Below, one piece after another: positions 7,177-12,603 of a stretch of DNA of 12,603 nucleotides (its first letter is position 1; every line of letters begins with the position of its first letter). Source of the DNA: Planctomycetota bacterium (GTDB lineage: Bacteria > Planctomycetota > Phycisphaerae > Phycisphaerales > SM1A02); NCBI GenBank assembly GCA_027295365.1, contig JAPULD010000117.1, positions 1 through 12,603 on the forward strand, written 5' to 3'. Under the pieces are notes generated by a model. It had not been told where the DNA came from. It saw nothing but the letters and a program-made list of their open reading frames with translations, and did not search any database. Position numbers and translations under genes: made by a program.

Positions 7177-8292
7177 ATGAACGTGGATGGAAAACACTAT
7201 CGAACGATCTGGCTGGGATCAGATGGCTCATCCGTCGAGGTCATCGATCAGACGAAGCTCCCCCATGAATTCGTCATTTTGAAGCTGACCACGCTGGAGG
7301 ATGCCATCCGGGCGATCAAGACCATGGTCGTGAGGGGGGCTCCGCTGATCGGGGCGACCGCGGCGTATGGATTCTGCCTTGGTATGTGCGAGGATGCCAG
7401 CGACGAGGGAATCGAGCGAACTTATTCGGCATTGCTTGCGACGCGACCGACGGCGGTCAACCTTCAGTGGGCTTTGCAAAAGATGCGCGACGAGTTATCC
7501 GGGATCGAATCCTCGCAACGTGTTGAGAAGGCGTACGCCTTGGCCTCCGCCATCGCCGACGAGGATGTGGCCATCAACGAATCGATCGGCAAGCATGGCC
7601 TTGGCTTGCTCAAGGATTTGAATGAACGCCGTCGTCAGCCTGAGTGCTTGAACATCTTGACCCATTGCAACGCGGGTTGGCTCGCCACAGTCGATTGGGG
7701 CACGGCACTTTCGCCCATCTACGCCGCCCACAACGAGGGGATCCCGGTGCATGTCTGGGTTGATGAGACGAGGCCCCGGAACCAGGGGGCGAGCCTCACG
7801 GCGTGGGAACTGGGTCAGCATGGGGTGGCGCACACCGTGATCGCCGACAACGTGGGGGGGCACCTCATGCAGCACGACATGGTCGATTGCGTCATCACCG
7901 GAACCGATCGCACGACCTGCGCGGGGGATGTCTGCAACAAGATCGGCACCTACCTCAAGGCGTTGGCGGCCCGGGACAACGACGTGCCGTTCTACGTCGG
8001 TCTCCCGGGTCCGACCATCGACTGGACGATACAGGATGGCGTGCGCGACATCCCGATCGAACAACGCGATGCGATGGAAGTCTCGCACATCACGGGACGC
8101 GCGGCGGACGGGTCAATTCAATCCGTGCAGTTGATCCCCGAAGGCAGCCCGGTGAGAAACGACGCCTTCGACGTGACGCCCCGCCGACTGGTGACGGGAT
8201 TGATCACCGAACGTGGGGTGTGCGAAGCTTCGCCCGAAGGGTTGGCCACGCTGTATCCGGAACTTGGGAATGCACCAGCCCCGACTCTTTGA
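7177..8292 (+). CDS. mtnA: S-methyl-5-thioribose-1-phosphate isomerase
   Basis: MtnA converts 5-methylthioribose-1-phosphate to 5-methylthioribulose-1-phosphate in the methionine salvage pathway and also acts on the 5-deoxyribose-1-phosphate analogue. It belongs to the eIF2B-alpha/beta/delta-related isomerases of the cytoplasm. The 371-residue product has the family hallmarks: VVRGAPLIGATAAYG (residues 51-65), THCNAG with catalytic Cys164, DETRPRNQGASLTAWEL (196-212), TGTDRTT with catalytic Asp244, GDVCNKIGTY (260-269) and NDAFDVTP (338-345). The start was chosen because family members commonly begin with a short MxVDGxHYRTIW segment. ATGs at 7159 and 7165 would add a few residues; none has a strong ribosome site. 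No mtnK, mtnN/mtnP, mtnB, mtnC or mtnD is visible, so the full classical salvage route is not encoded here. The divergent aldolase-dehydrogenase suggests a different fate for the product. Confidence 0.96.
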   Translation: MNVDGKHYRTIWLGSDGSSVEVIDQTKLPHEFVILKLTTLEDAIRAIKTMVVRGAPLIGATAAYGFCLGMCEDASDEGIERTYSALLATRPTAVNLQWALQKMRDELSGIESSQRVEKAYALASAIADEDVAINESIGKHGLGLLKDLNERRRQPECLNILTHCNAGWLATVDWGTALSPIYAAHNEGIPVHVWVDETRPRNQGASLTAWELGQHGVAHTVIADNVGGHLMQHDMVDCVITGTDRTTCAGDVCNKIGTYLKALAARDNDVPFYVGLPGPTIDWTIQDGVRDIPIEQRDAMEVSHITGRAADGSIQSVQLIPEGSPVRNDAFDVTPRRLVTGLITERGVCEASPEGLATLYPELGNAPAPTL

Positions 8293-8569
8293 AGAGAATC
8301 AGGCGAGGAGCGAACTGGTAGCCGGACTTGAATACTGAGGACAAGAATATGTCGGAAACATCGATGAAAATCAATTCATCGATCCGAACTTTACCCATCT
8401 TCTCAGACTTCACCTCACTTCGAATGAATCCGACCAGAAACTCTATATCCAGGGCTGGAATCCGGGTGACCCGGCAATGGCATGGCGTTACATTCAAAGT
8501 TCACTGTTTATCGGTCCGATGAGATTGATCGACAGTCTTGCTTTCGTGGGCAAACGAGGATCGAAGTAA
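8270..8569 (+). pseudogene. Small gene interrupted by an in-frame TGA
   Basis: In frame 2 an ATG at 8270, inside the end of mtnA, opens a frame of 22 residues (MHQPRLFEENQAR...) that stops at TGA 8336-8338. The same frame then stays open for 76 more codons to TAA 8567-8569. The second part reads like a natural protein, with segments such as YIQGWNPGDPAMAWRYIQ and LFIGPMRLIDSLAFVG, and contains three Trp and little repetition. It has no ATG, GTG or TTG near its beginning; the first ATG inside it is at 8477. Joined, the two parts give 98 residues plus the TGA position. The frame overlaps mtnA by 23 bases and ends 11 bases before the next gene, as expected for an operon member. It is best read as a pseudogene by point mutation, or possibly a UGA-recoded gene. 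I do not recognise the family, and third-position GC (about half) is lower than in the neighbours. Confidence 0.45.
8508..8520 (+). repeat. 13-base repeat with an 11-base palindromic core, copy 1
   Basis: TTATCGGTCCGAT occurs here and again at 12105-12117. Its core ATCGG-T-CCGAT is a perfect inverted repeat. This copy ends 60 bases before the ATG at 8581, but also lies inside the interrupted frame 2 gene. One exact 13-base pair is about what chance predicts in 12.6 kb. Confidence 0.4.
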
Positions 8570-8573
8570 AGGA
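8568..8573 (+). promoter_or_regulatory. Ribosome binding site that fixes the start at 8581
   Basis: AAAGGA lies 7 bases before ATG 8581 and overlaps the TAA that closes the upstream frame. The frame is open back to an ATG at 8482, but the residues that would be added are not signal-peptide-like, whereas the start at 8581 puts a clean signal peptide first. Confidence 0.8.
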
Positions 8574-8580
8574 ATTTCCA

Positions 8581-11500
8581 ATGTCATATCGTCTGTACCT
8601 GCCGCTCACGGTTCTGTCTCTGGTCCTGATAACTCCCGAGCGATCGAATGCTTTTGTCCAGGATGAAGGGCAGGACGAGAAGAAACCAGTCACGCTCAAG
8701 GGCAGCGAATTCTCGGGTCTGAAGGCACGGTCGATCGGGCCCGCCCTCATGTCTGGTCGCATCGGCGACTTCGCGGTGAATCCGGACAAGCCTTCGGAGT
8801 ATTACGTCGCCGTCTCCTCGGGCAGCGTGTGGAAGACCACCAACGGGGGCGTGACCTACAAGCCGATCTTCGAGAACTACGGCTCGTATTCCATTGGGTG
8901 CATCACCATGGACCCCAACAACACGAATGTGTTGTGGGTGGGTTCGGGCGAGAACAATTCCCAGCGCAGCGTTTCATTTGGCGATGGCGTCTACAAGTCC
9001 ATCGATGGCGGCAATTCATGGAAGAATCTTGGCCTCAAGGAATCCGAGCACATCGGCATGATCACCGTTGATCCTCGCGACAGCAACGTCGTGTTCGTCG
9101 CGGCCCAGGGGCCGCTCTGGCGATCGGGCGGTGATCGTGGGCTGTACAAGACGACCGATGGCGGCGCGAGTTGGCGACGCGTGTTGCACATCAGCGAACA
9201 CACGGGCGTCAACGAAGTCCACATGGATCCCCGAAATCCCGATGTCATGTACGCCTCGGCCTACCAGCGACAACGCCATGTCTGGACCCTCGTCAATGGT
9301 GGCCCCGAATCGGCCATCTACAAATCCACCGACGGTGGCGAGAACTGGCGCAAGATCACGCGCGGATTGCCCGGCGCCGACAAGGGCCGGATCGGCATGG
9401 ATATCTCGCCCGCCAATCCCGACGTCGTCTATGCGATCATCGAAGCCGCCGACGACCAGGGTGGATTCTTCCGCTCGACCGATCGAGGCGAGACGTGGAA
9501 GAAACGTTCGGATTACATGAGTGGCAGCCCCCAATATTACAACGAACTCGTGTGCGACCCCTACAACGTGGACCGCGTCTACTCGCTGAGCACCTTGATC
9601 AACATCACCGAGGATGGCGGACGCACGTTCGGCAACGTCCCTCGACGGGGCAAACACGTGGACAACCACGCGATGTGGATCGATCCGGACGACACGGATC
9701 ACCTGCTCGTCGGTTGCGATGGAGGCATCTACGAGACCTGGGATCGCGGTGAAGCGTGGGAGTTCAAGCCCAACCTTCCGATCACGCAGTACTACAAGGC
9801 CTGCGTGGATAATTCCATGCCTTTCTATTACGTGTATGGCGGCACTCAGGACAACAACACGCAAGGTGGCCCCGCCCAGACGATCAACCCGGCCGGCATT
9901 CCCAATGAGGAGTGGTTCATCACCGTAGGGGGCGATGGTTTCCAACCCCGGGTCGATCCGGAGAATCCCAACATCGTCTACAGCGAATGGCAGCATGGCG
10001 GCCTGATGCGGTACGACCGGGAAAGCGGTCAGCAGGTCGACATCAAGCCTCGCGAAGCTCCGGGTGATGAACCTGAGGTATGGAACTGGGATTCACCTTT
10101 GATCATCAGCCCCCACAATCACAAGCGACTCTACTTTGCGGGTCACAGGCTGTATCAATCAGACGATCGAGGCGATTCCTGGACACGGATCAGCGGCGAT
10201 CTCTACCGGGGACTCGACCGGAACACGATGAAGGTCATGGACAAGATCCAGAAGTTCGGGGCGGTGTCCTTGCATCGTTCGACTTCGATTTACGGCAACG
10301 CCGTTTCCATGACGGAATCACCACTCGTCGAAGGACTGATTTACGTCGGTTCGGATGACGGGTTGATCAGCATCACCGAGGATAATGGCGAGAATTGGCG
10401 ACAAGTCGGTCTGTTCCCGGGTGTGCCCGATCTGTCGTACGTGAGTTACCTCACGGCTTCGGAACATGATCCGGACACGATTTTCGCTTGCTTCGAAAAC
10501 CACAAGATGGGCGACTTCAAACCCTACCTGCTCAAGAGCGTCGATCGTGGTCGGAACTGGACGTCCATCGCAGGCGATCTGCCCGAGCGCAACTATCTGC
10601 ACGCGGTTCAACAGGATCATGTCAATCCCGAGCTCCTGTTTGTGGGGACGGAGTTCGGCGCTTCGTACACCGTCGATGGCGGCACGCACTGGCACAAGAT
10701 CGCCGGCCTGCCCACCATCGCGGTCATGGACCTGCACCTGCAACGCCGGGAGAACGATGTCGTGATGGCGACGTTCGGCCGGAGTTTCTACGTACTCGAC
10801 GATTACACGCCCCTGCGCGTGGTTGACAACGAGACCTTGAAGAAGGACGCCCACATCTTCCCGATTCAGGAAGGCCTGATGTACATTCAGACCAGCCGAC
10901 TGGGCGGGGGCGGTCGGGGATCCCTCGGCGCTTCCTATTACACGGGTGACAATCCTGCCTATGGCGTCAACTTCACCTACCACCTCAAAGACTCGATCAA
11001 GACCGAGCGTCAGAAGCGCGAAGACAAGGACAAGGGGGAGACCTTCCCGAGTGTCGAGGATCTTCAGGCCAAGGCCGATGAATTCGCCCCTTCGATGCAC
11101 CTGGTCATTCGCGACAGCGAGGGCGAGGTCGTGAGGCGATTGTCGGGTTCGATCAAAGCCGGCGTGCATCGCACCACCTGGGATTTCCGCTACCCATCGC
11201 TCCGACCCGTCACCGGCGGGGGCGGTCGAAGATTCTTCTTCGGCGGCGGGGGAGGTGGCCCCATGGCCACCCCCGGCATCTACACCGTACAGATCGTCTC
11301 GCAGGTCGATGGCGAGTACACCGAACTGACCGACCAGGTCGAGTTCCGGACGAAGATGTATGAACTGGGCACGATCACCACGGAGGACAAGGAGGCGGCG
11401 CTGGCGTTCAATCGCAAAGTCGCCGATCTGCAACGTGCCGTACTCGGCACGAGCCGCGTGATCGGAGAAGTCTCGGCCCGTCTGACCGCAATGCGGACGG

Positions 11501-11859
11501 CCTTGGGTCGAACCAGCGCTGCGGAACTGTCAATGCTGAAGGAGATTCACGATCTGGAACTCGAATTGACGGCGATCAGCCGAAAGATGAACGGTGAACG
11601 TGAATACGGCCGTCTCTTCGAGCCGGGACCGACGTCGATCAGCCAGCGCATCTCCGCCATCACGAGCGGCTGGTATCTGACTTCGCCACCCACCGGGACG
11701 CAACGAGAACAATACGGGTACGCGTCGGAGGAATTCGGCACGTTGCTCGAGGATCTGCGATCGTTCGTGAACGATCGATTGAAGCCGATGGAGGACCGGT
11801 TGGAGGAATTGGGCGCTCCGTGGACGCCAGGCCGCATCCCGAACTGGAACAAGCAGTAA
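8581..11859 (+). CDS. Large exported BNR/VPS10 (sortilin-like) repeat protein
   Basis: The 1092-residue product has a signal peptide (hydrophobic 6-19, likely cleavage after SNA at 24). It is followed by an array of beta-propeller repeats of the BNR/Asp-box or VPS10 type. At least eleven repeats fit the (S/T)xDxGxxW pattern or a close variant: they begin near residues 84, 138, 189, 247, 297, 342, 384, 525, 598, 651 and 696, for example YKSTDGGENW and FRSTDRGETW. Such proteins occur in the periplasm or at the cell surface and are often annotated as glycosyl hydrolase BNR or WD40/YVTN-like, but no catalytic residues can be assigned. After residue 750 the sequence changes: a Gly-rich piece near 778, a second one at about 879-893 (GGGGRRFFFGGGGGG), then a helix-rich C-terminal region from about 910. 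The gene may be co-transcribed with mtnA through the interrupted frame. Fold is confident; function unknown. Confidence 0.88.
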   Translation: MSYRLYLPLTVLSLVLITPERSNAFVQDEGQDEKKPVTLKGSEFSGLKARSIGPALMSGRIGDFAVNPDKPSEYYVAVSSGSVWKTTNGGVTYKPIFENYGSYSIGCITMDPNNTNVLWVGSGENNSQRSVSFGDGVYKSIDGGNSWKNLGLKESEHIGMITVDPRDSNVVFVAAQGPLWRSGGDRGLYKTTDGGASWRRVLHISEHTGVNEVHMDPRNPDVMYASAYQRQRHVWTLVNGGPESAIYKSTDGGENWRKITRGLPGADKGRIGMDISPANPDVVYAIIEAADDQGGFFRSTDRGETWKKRSDYMSGSPQYYNELVCDPYNVDRVYSLSTLINITEDGGRTFGNVPRRGKHVDNHAMWIDPDDTDHLLVGCDGGIYETWDRGEAWEFKPNLPITQYYKACVDNSMPFYYVYGGTQDNNTQGGPAQTINPAGIPNEEWFITVGGDGFQPRVDPENPNIVYSEWQHGGLMRYDRESGQQVDIKPREAPGDEPEVWNWDSPLIISPHNHKRLYFAGHRLYQSDDRGDSWTRISGDLYRGLDRNTMKVMDKIQKFGAVSLHRSTSIYGNAVSMTESPLVEGLIYVGSDDGLISITEDNGENWRQVGLFPGVPDLSYVSYLTASEHDPDTIFACFENHKMGDFKPYLLKSVDRGRNWTSIAGDLPERNYLHAVQQDHVNPELLFVGTEFGASYTVDGGTHWHKIAGLPTIAVMDLHLQRRENDVVMATFGRSFYVLDDYTPLRVVDNETLKKDAHIFPIQEGLMYIQTSRLGGGGRGSLGASYYTGDNPAYGVNFTYHLKDSIKTERQKREDKDKGETFPSVEDLQAKADEFAPSMHLVIRDSEGEVVRRLSGSIKAGVHRTTWDFRYPSLRPVTGGGGRRFFFGGGGGGPMATPGIYTVQIVSQVDGEYTELTDQVEFRTKMYELGTITTEDKEAALAFNRKVADLQRAVLGTSRVIGEVSARLTAMRTALGRTSAAELSMLKEIHDLELELTAISRKMNGEREYGRLFEPGPTSISQRISAITSGWYLTSPPTGTQREQYGYASEEFGTLLEDLRSFVNDRLKPMEDRLEELGAPWTPGRIPNWNKQ

Positions 11860-11894
11860 AGAGCGCGAGGCAACGTTCGATCGAAGCTTGGATG

Positions 11895-11923
11895 CATGGT
11901 GGAACCCATGAGGTTTCACCATG
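11895..11923 (+). terminator. Strong hairpin after the BNR gene, candidate terminator or RNA-stability element
   Basis: CATGGTGGAACC (11895-11906) pairs with GGTTTCACCATG (11912-11923) over 12 base pairs including one G-U pair, with the loop CATGA. It begins 36 bases after the BNR stop. There is no T-tract directly behind it, so it is not a classic intrinsic terminator. It may instead protect the transcript end, or mask GAGG (11910-11913) and ATG 11921, which could start a 31-codon frame. Confidence 0.45.
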
Positions 11924-11948
11924 GCCTTGGAGTTGAAACGTCAGTTCC

Positions 11949-12005
11949 AAAGACGAATCGGTTGGATCTCTTCAAGAATGGAGATTCGACAGGGATCGTC
12001 TTTTT
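11949..12005 (+). terminator. Candidate intrinsic terminator with internal hairpin
   Basis: AAAGACGA (11949-11956) is exactly complementary to TCGTCTTT (11996-12003), and the T-run continues to 12005. Inside, ATCTC (11966-11970) can pair with GAGAT (11981-11985). A transcript from the BNR gene would therefore fold and end in a run of U about 145 bases after the stop codon. The closing stem is A/U-rich and the loop long, so strength is uncertain. Confidence 0.35.
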
Positions 12006-12104
12006 GCCTGTCTTGAGGCGTTGGGGGTTTCGGGATTCCAGCTTCGATCCGATGCAACGACTTCAGTGAAGAGCGTCGTCATCAACACGCTTCAGGCCAG
12101 TGTA

Positions 12105-12117
12105 TTATCGGTCCGAT
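12105..12117 (+). repeat. 13-base repeat with an 11-base palindromic core, copy 2
   Basis: This is identical to 8508-8520. It ends 60 bases before the ATG at 12178, the same distance as copy 1 from its gene. It overlaps TATTAT (12103-12108), a possible -10 hexamer, so a protein bound to the palindrome would sit at a promoter. Confidence 0.4.
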
Positions 12118-12134
12118 CAATGAGGTGTGGACTC

Positions 12135-12185
12135 ATGGGGGACAAGTCGGCATGTCGGTCTGCCGATGAATTGAAGTATGAATGA
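12135..12185 (+). CDS. Possible 16-residue leader ORF overlapping the Hpt start
   Basis: ATG 12135 has a good ribosome site (GAGGTG 12122-12127, 7 bases away), and the frame runs MGDKSACRSADELKYE before TGA 12183-12185. The Hpt ATG at 12178 lies inside it in another frame and has no adequate ribosome site of its own. The arrangement would let ribosomes ending the leader re-initiate on the Hpt gene. Only the sequence pattern supports it. Confidence 0.3.
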   Translation: MGDKSACRSADELKYE

Positions 12186-12531
12186 GTATCACGATTCGCA
12201 TGATGATGACATGTCGATGCCCGGCCAGTTGACGGATGATGCCGATCTGGCCGACCTGATCACGTTCTTTCTTGGAGAACTGAAAGTTCGCGCCGATGCC
12301 ATGGTGGACGCCTGGGCATCGGGGGAATTGGATGACCTGCAATCCCTGGTGCACGAACTTAATGACGCCGGGTCGGGGTATGGATTTCCCGTCATCACCG
12401 AACAGGCTGCGTTGCTGGAAGCGTCGTTGCTCTCCAATGAGGCTGAACTCTCATCGATCGGCGAACAGGTCGAGTCGTTGATCGAGCTGTGCCGACATGC
12501 GGGCCAAACCGATGGTGGAACCAAGAATTGA
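12178..12531 (+). CDS. Hpt-domain phosphotransfer protein
   Basis: This small, acidic, all-helical 117-residue cytoplasmic protein resembles a histidine phosphotransfer (Hpt) domain, the intermediate that passes phosphate between receiver domains in phosphorelays. Residues 22-105 match the four-helix layout. LVHELNDAGSGYGFP (57-71) corresponds to the family motif HxLKGxGxxYGF, with His59 as the phosphate acceptor. The motif's Lys and Gly are Asn62 and Asp63 here, while Gly65, Gly67, Tyr68, Gly69 and Phe70 are kept; EQAALLEASL (75-84) fits the following helix. No histidine kinase or receiver domain is encoded nearby. The start at 12178 lacks a good ribosome site; in-frame ATGs at 12211 and 12217 would leave the domain whole. 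Fold is likely; activity uncertain because of the two substitutions. Confidence 0.75.
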   Translation: MNEYHDSHDDDMSMPGQLTDDADLADLITFFLGELKVRADAMVDAWASGELDDLQSLVHELNDAGSGYGFPVITEQAALLEASLLSNEAELSSIGEQVESLIELCRHAGQTDGGTKN

Positions 12532-12603
12532 TCAGCGAGCCAGGCGGTCGTTGATCTGGCGATCCATCGAAAGGCGTATGTCGTGATTCCGTGCACAACA
12601 CAT
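12532..12603 (-). CDS. Probable 3' end of a convergent gene (partial)
   Basis: On the minus strand the last 72 bases are open to a TGA (12534 down to 12532), directly beside the Hpt stop codon. The visible residues include RNHDIRLSMDRQINDRLAR, a charged, helix-like sequence that could be a real C-terminus. The ATG at the very edge is not necessarily a start. Too little is visible to name a family, and it may be chance. Confidence 0.35.
   Translation of the reverse strand: MCCARNHDIRLSMDRQINDRLAR

Larger units (their letters stand above)
11860..12177. other. Non-coding region between the BNR gene and the Hpt gene
   Basis: These 318 bases hold no long gene. They contain a 12-bp hairpin (11895-11923), a longer fold ending in a T-tract (11949-12005), an alternative inverted repeat GACAGG/CCTGTC (11988-11993 and 12007-12012), a hairpin in which ACGACTTC (12057-12064) pairs with GAAG (12068-12071) and TCGT (12076-12079), the second copy of the 13-base repeat (12105-12117), and a small upstream ORF (12135-12185). 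TATTAT at 12103-12108 could be a -10 element, but no good -35 stands before it. A 31-codon frame (11921-12016) starts inside the first hairpin. Confidence 0.6.

Noticed and set aside
8336..8338. Selenocysteine codon in the interrupted gene
   Set aside because: Not claimed: the only stem after the TGA is 4 bp with a 6-base loop, and no known selenoprotein family is recognised. A nonsense mutation is simpler.
8204..8497. 97-codon minus-strand frame and a 64-codon plus frame (8328-8522, TTG start) over the mtnA-BNR gap
   Set aside because: The minus frame overlaps mtnA and has no ribosome site or context. The plus frame reads as basic, low-quality sequence, while frame 2 over the same bases looks far more like protein.
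10318..11433. Open frame of 371 codons on the minus strand, and a similar one of 326 codons at 9016-9996
   Set aside because: Both are antisense to the BNR repeat gene, Val/Asp/Arg-rich, and without domain features; they are shadow frames.

Overview
The window looks like chromosomal DNA from a moderately GC-rich Gram-negative bacterium, most likely a member of the Planctomycetota. That placement is an inference from the gene mix: exported BNR/VPS10-type repeat proteins, a SpoIIAA-like STAS protein, an Hpt protein, and exported metallo-beta-lactamase-fold paralogs. No rRNA, tRNA, CRISPR array or intact mobile element is visible.

Layout. Bases 1-630 are the 3' end of hisD (histidine biosynthesis). 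A 363-base gap follows, with a candidate promoter and a short start-less coding-like remnant. A plus-strand cluster then runs from 994 to 5033: two tandem paralogous exported MBL-fold hydrolases of the tRNase Z/arylsulfatase type, a secreted beta-barrel-like protein, a possible 33-residue linking ORF, and a STAS protein. The STAS gene meets, tail to tail, a minus-strand gene for a fused class II aldolase/short-chain dehydrogenase (5049-7106). That gene is divergent from mtnA (7177-8292), which encodes methylthioribose-1-phosphate isomerase. Downstream of mtnA, reading frame 2 carries a convincing 76-residue stretch cut from its only plausible ATG by one in-frame TGA. It ends 11 bases before a 1092-residue exported BNR/sortilin-like repeat protein (8581-11859). 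The last part holds a 318-base non-coding stretch with two good inverted repeats, an Hpt-domain protein (12178-12531), and probably the 3' end of another minus-strand gene.

How the genes may work together. The most suggestive grouping is mtnA with the aldolase-dehydrogenase. MtnA makes 5-substituted ribulose-1-phosphates, and a class II aldolase can cut these to DHAP plus a small aldehyde, as in the known DHAP shunt for salvage of methylthioadenosine and 5'-deoxyadenosine. The fused dehydrogenase could dispose of the aldehyde. The two MBL proteins and the barrel-like protein could form an exported hydrolase module with unknown substrate. STAS and Hpt suggest partner-switching and phosphorelay signalling, but no partner kinase or phosphatase lies in the window.
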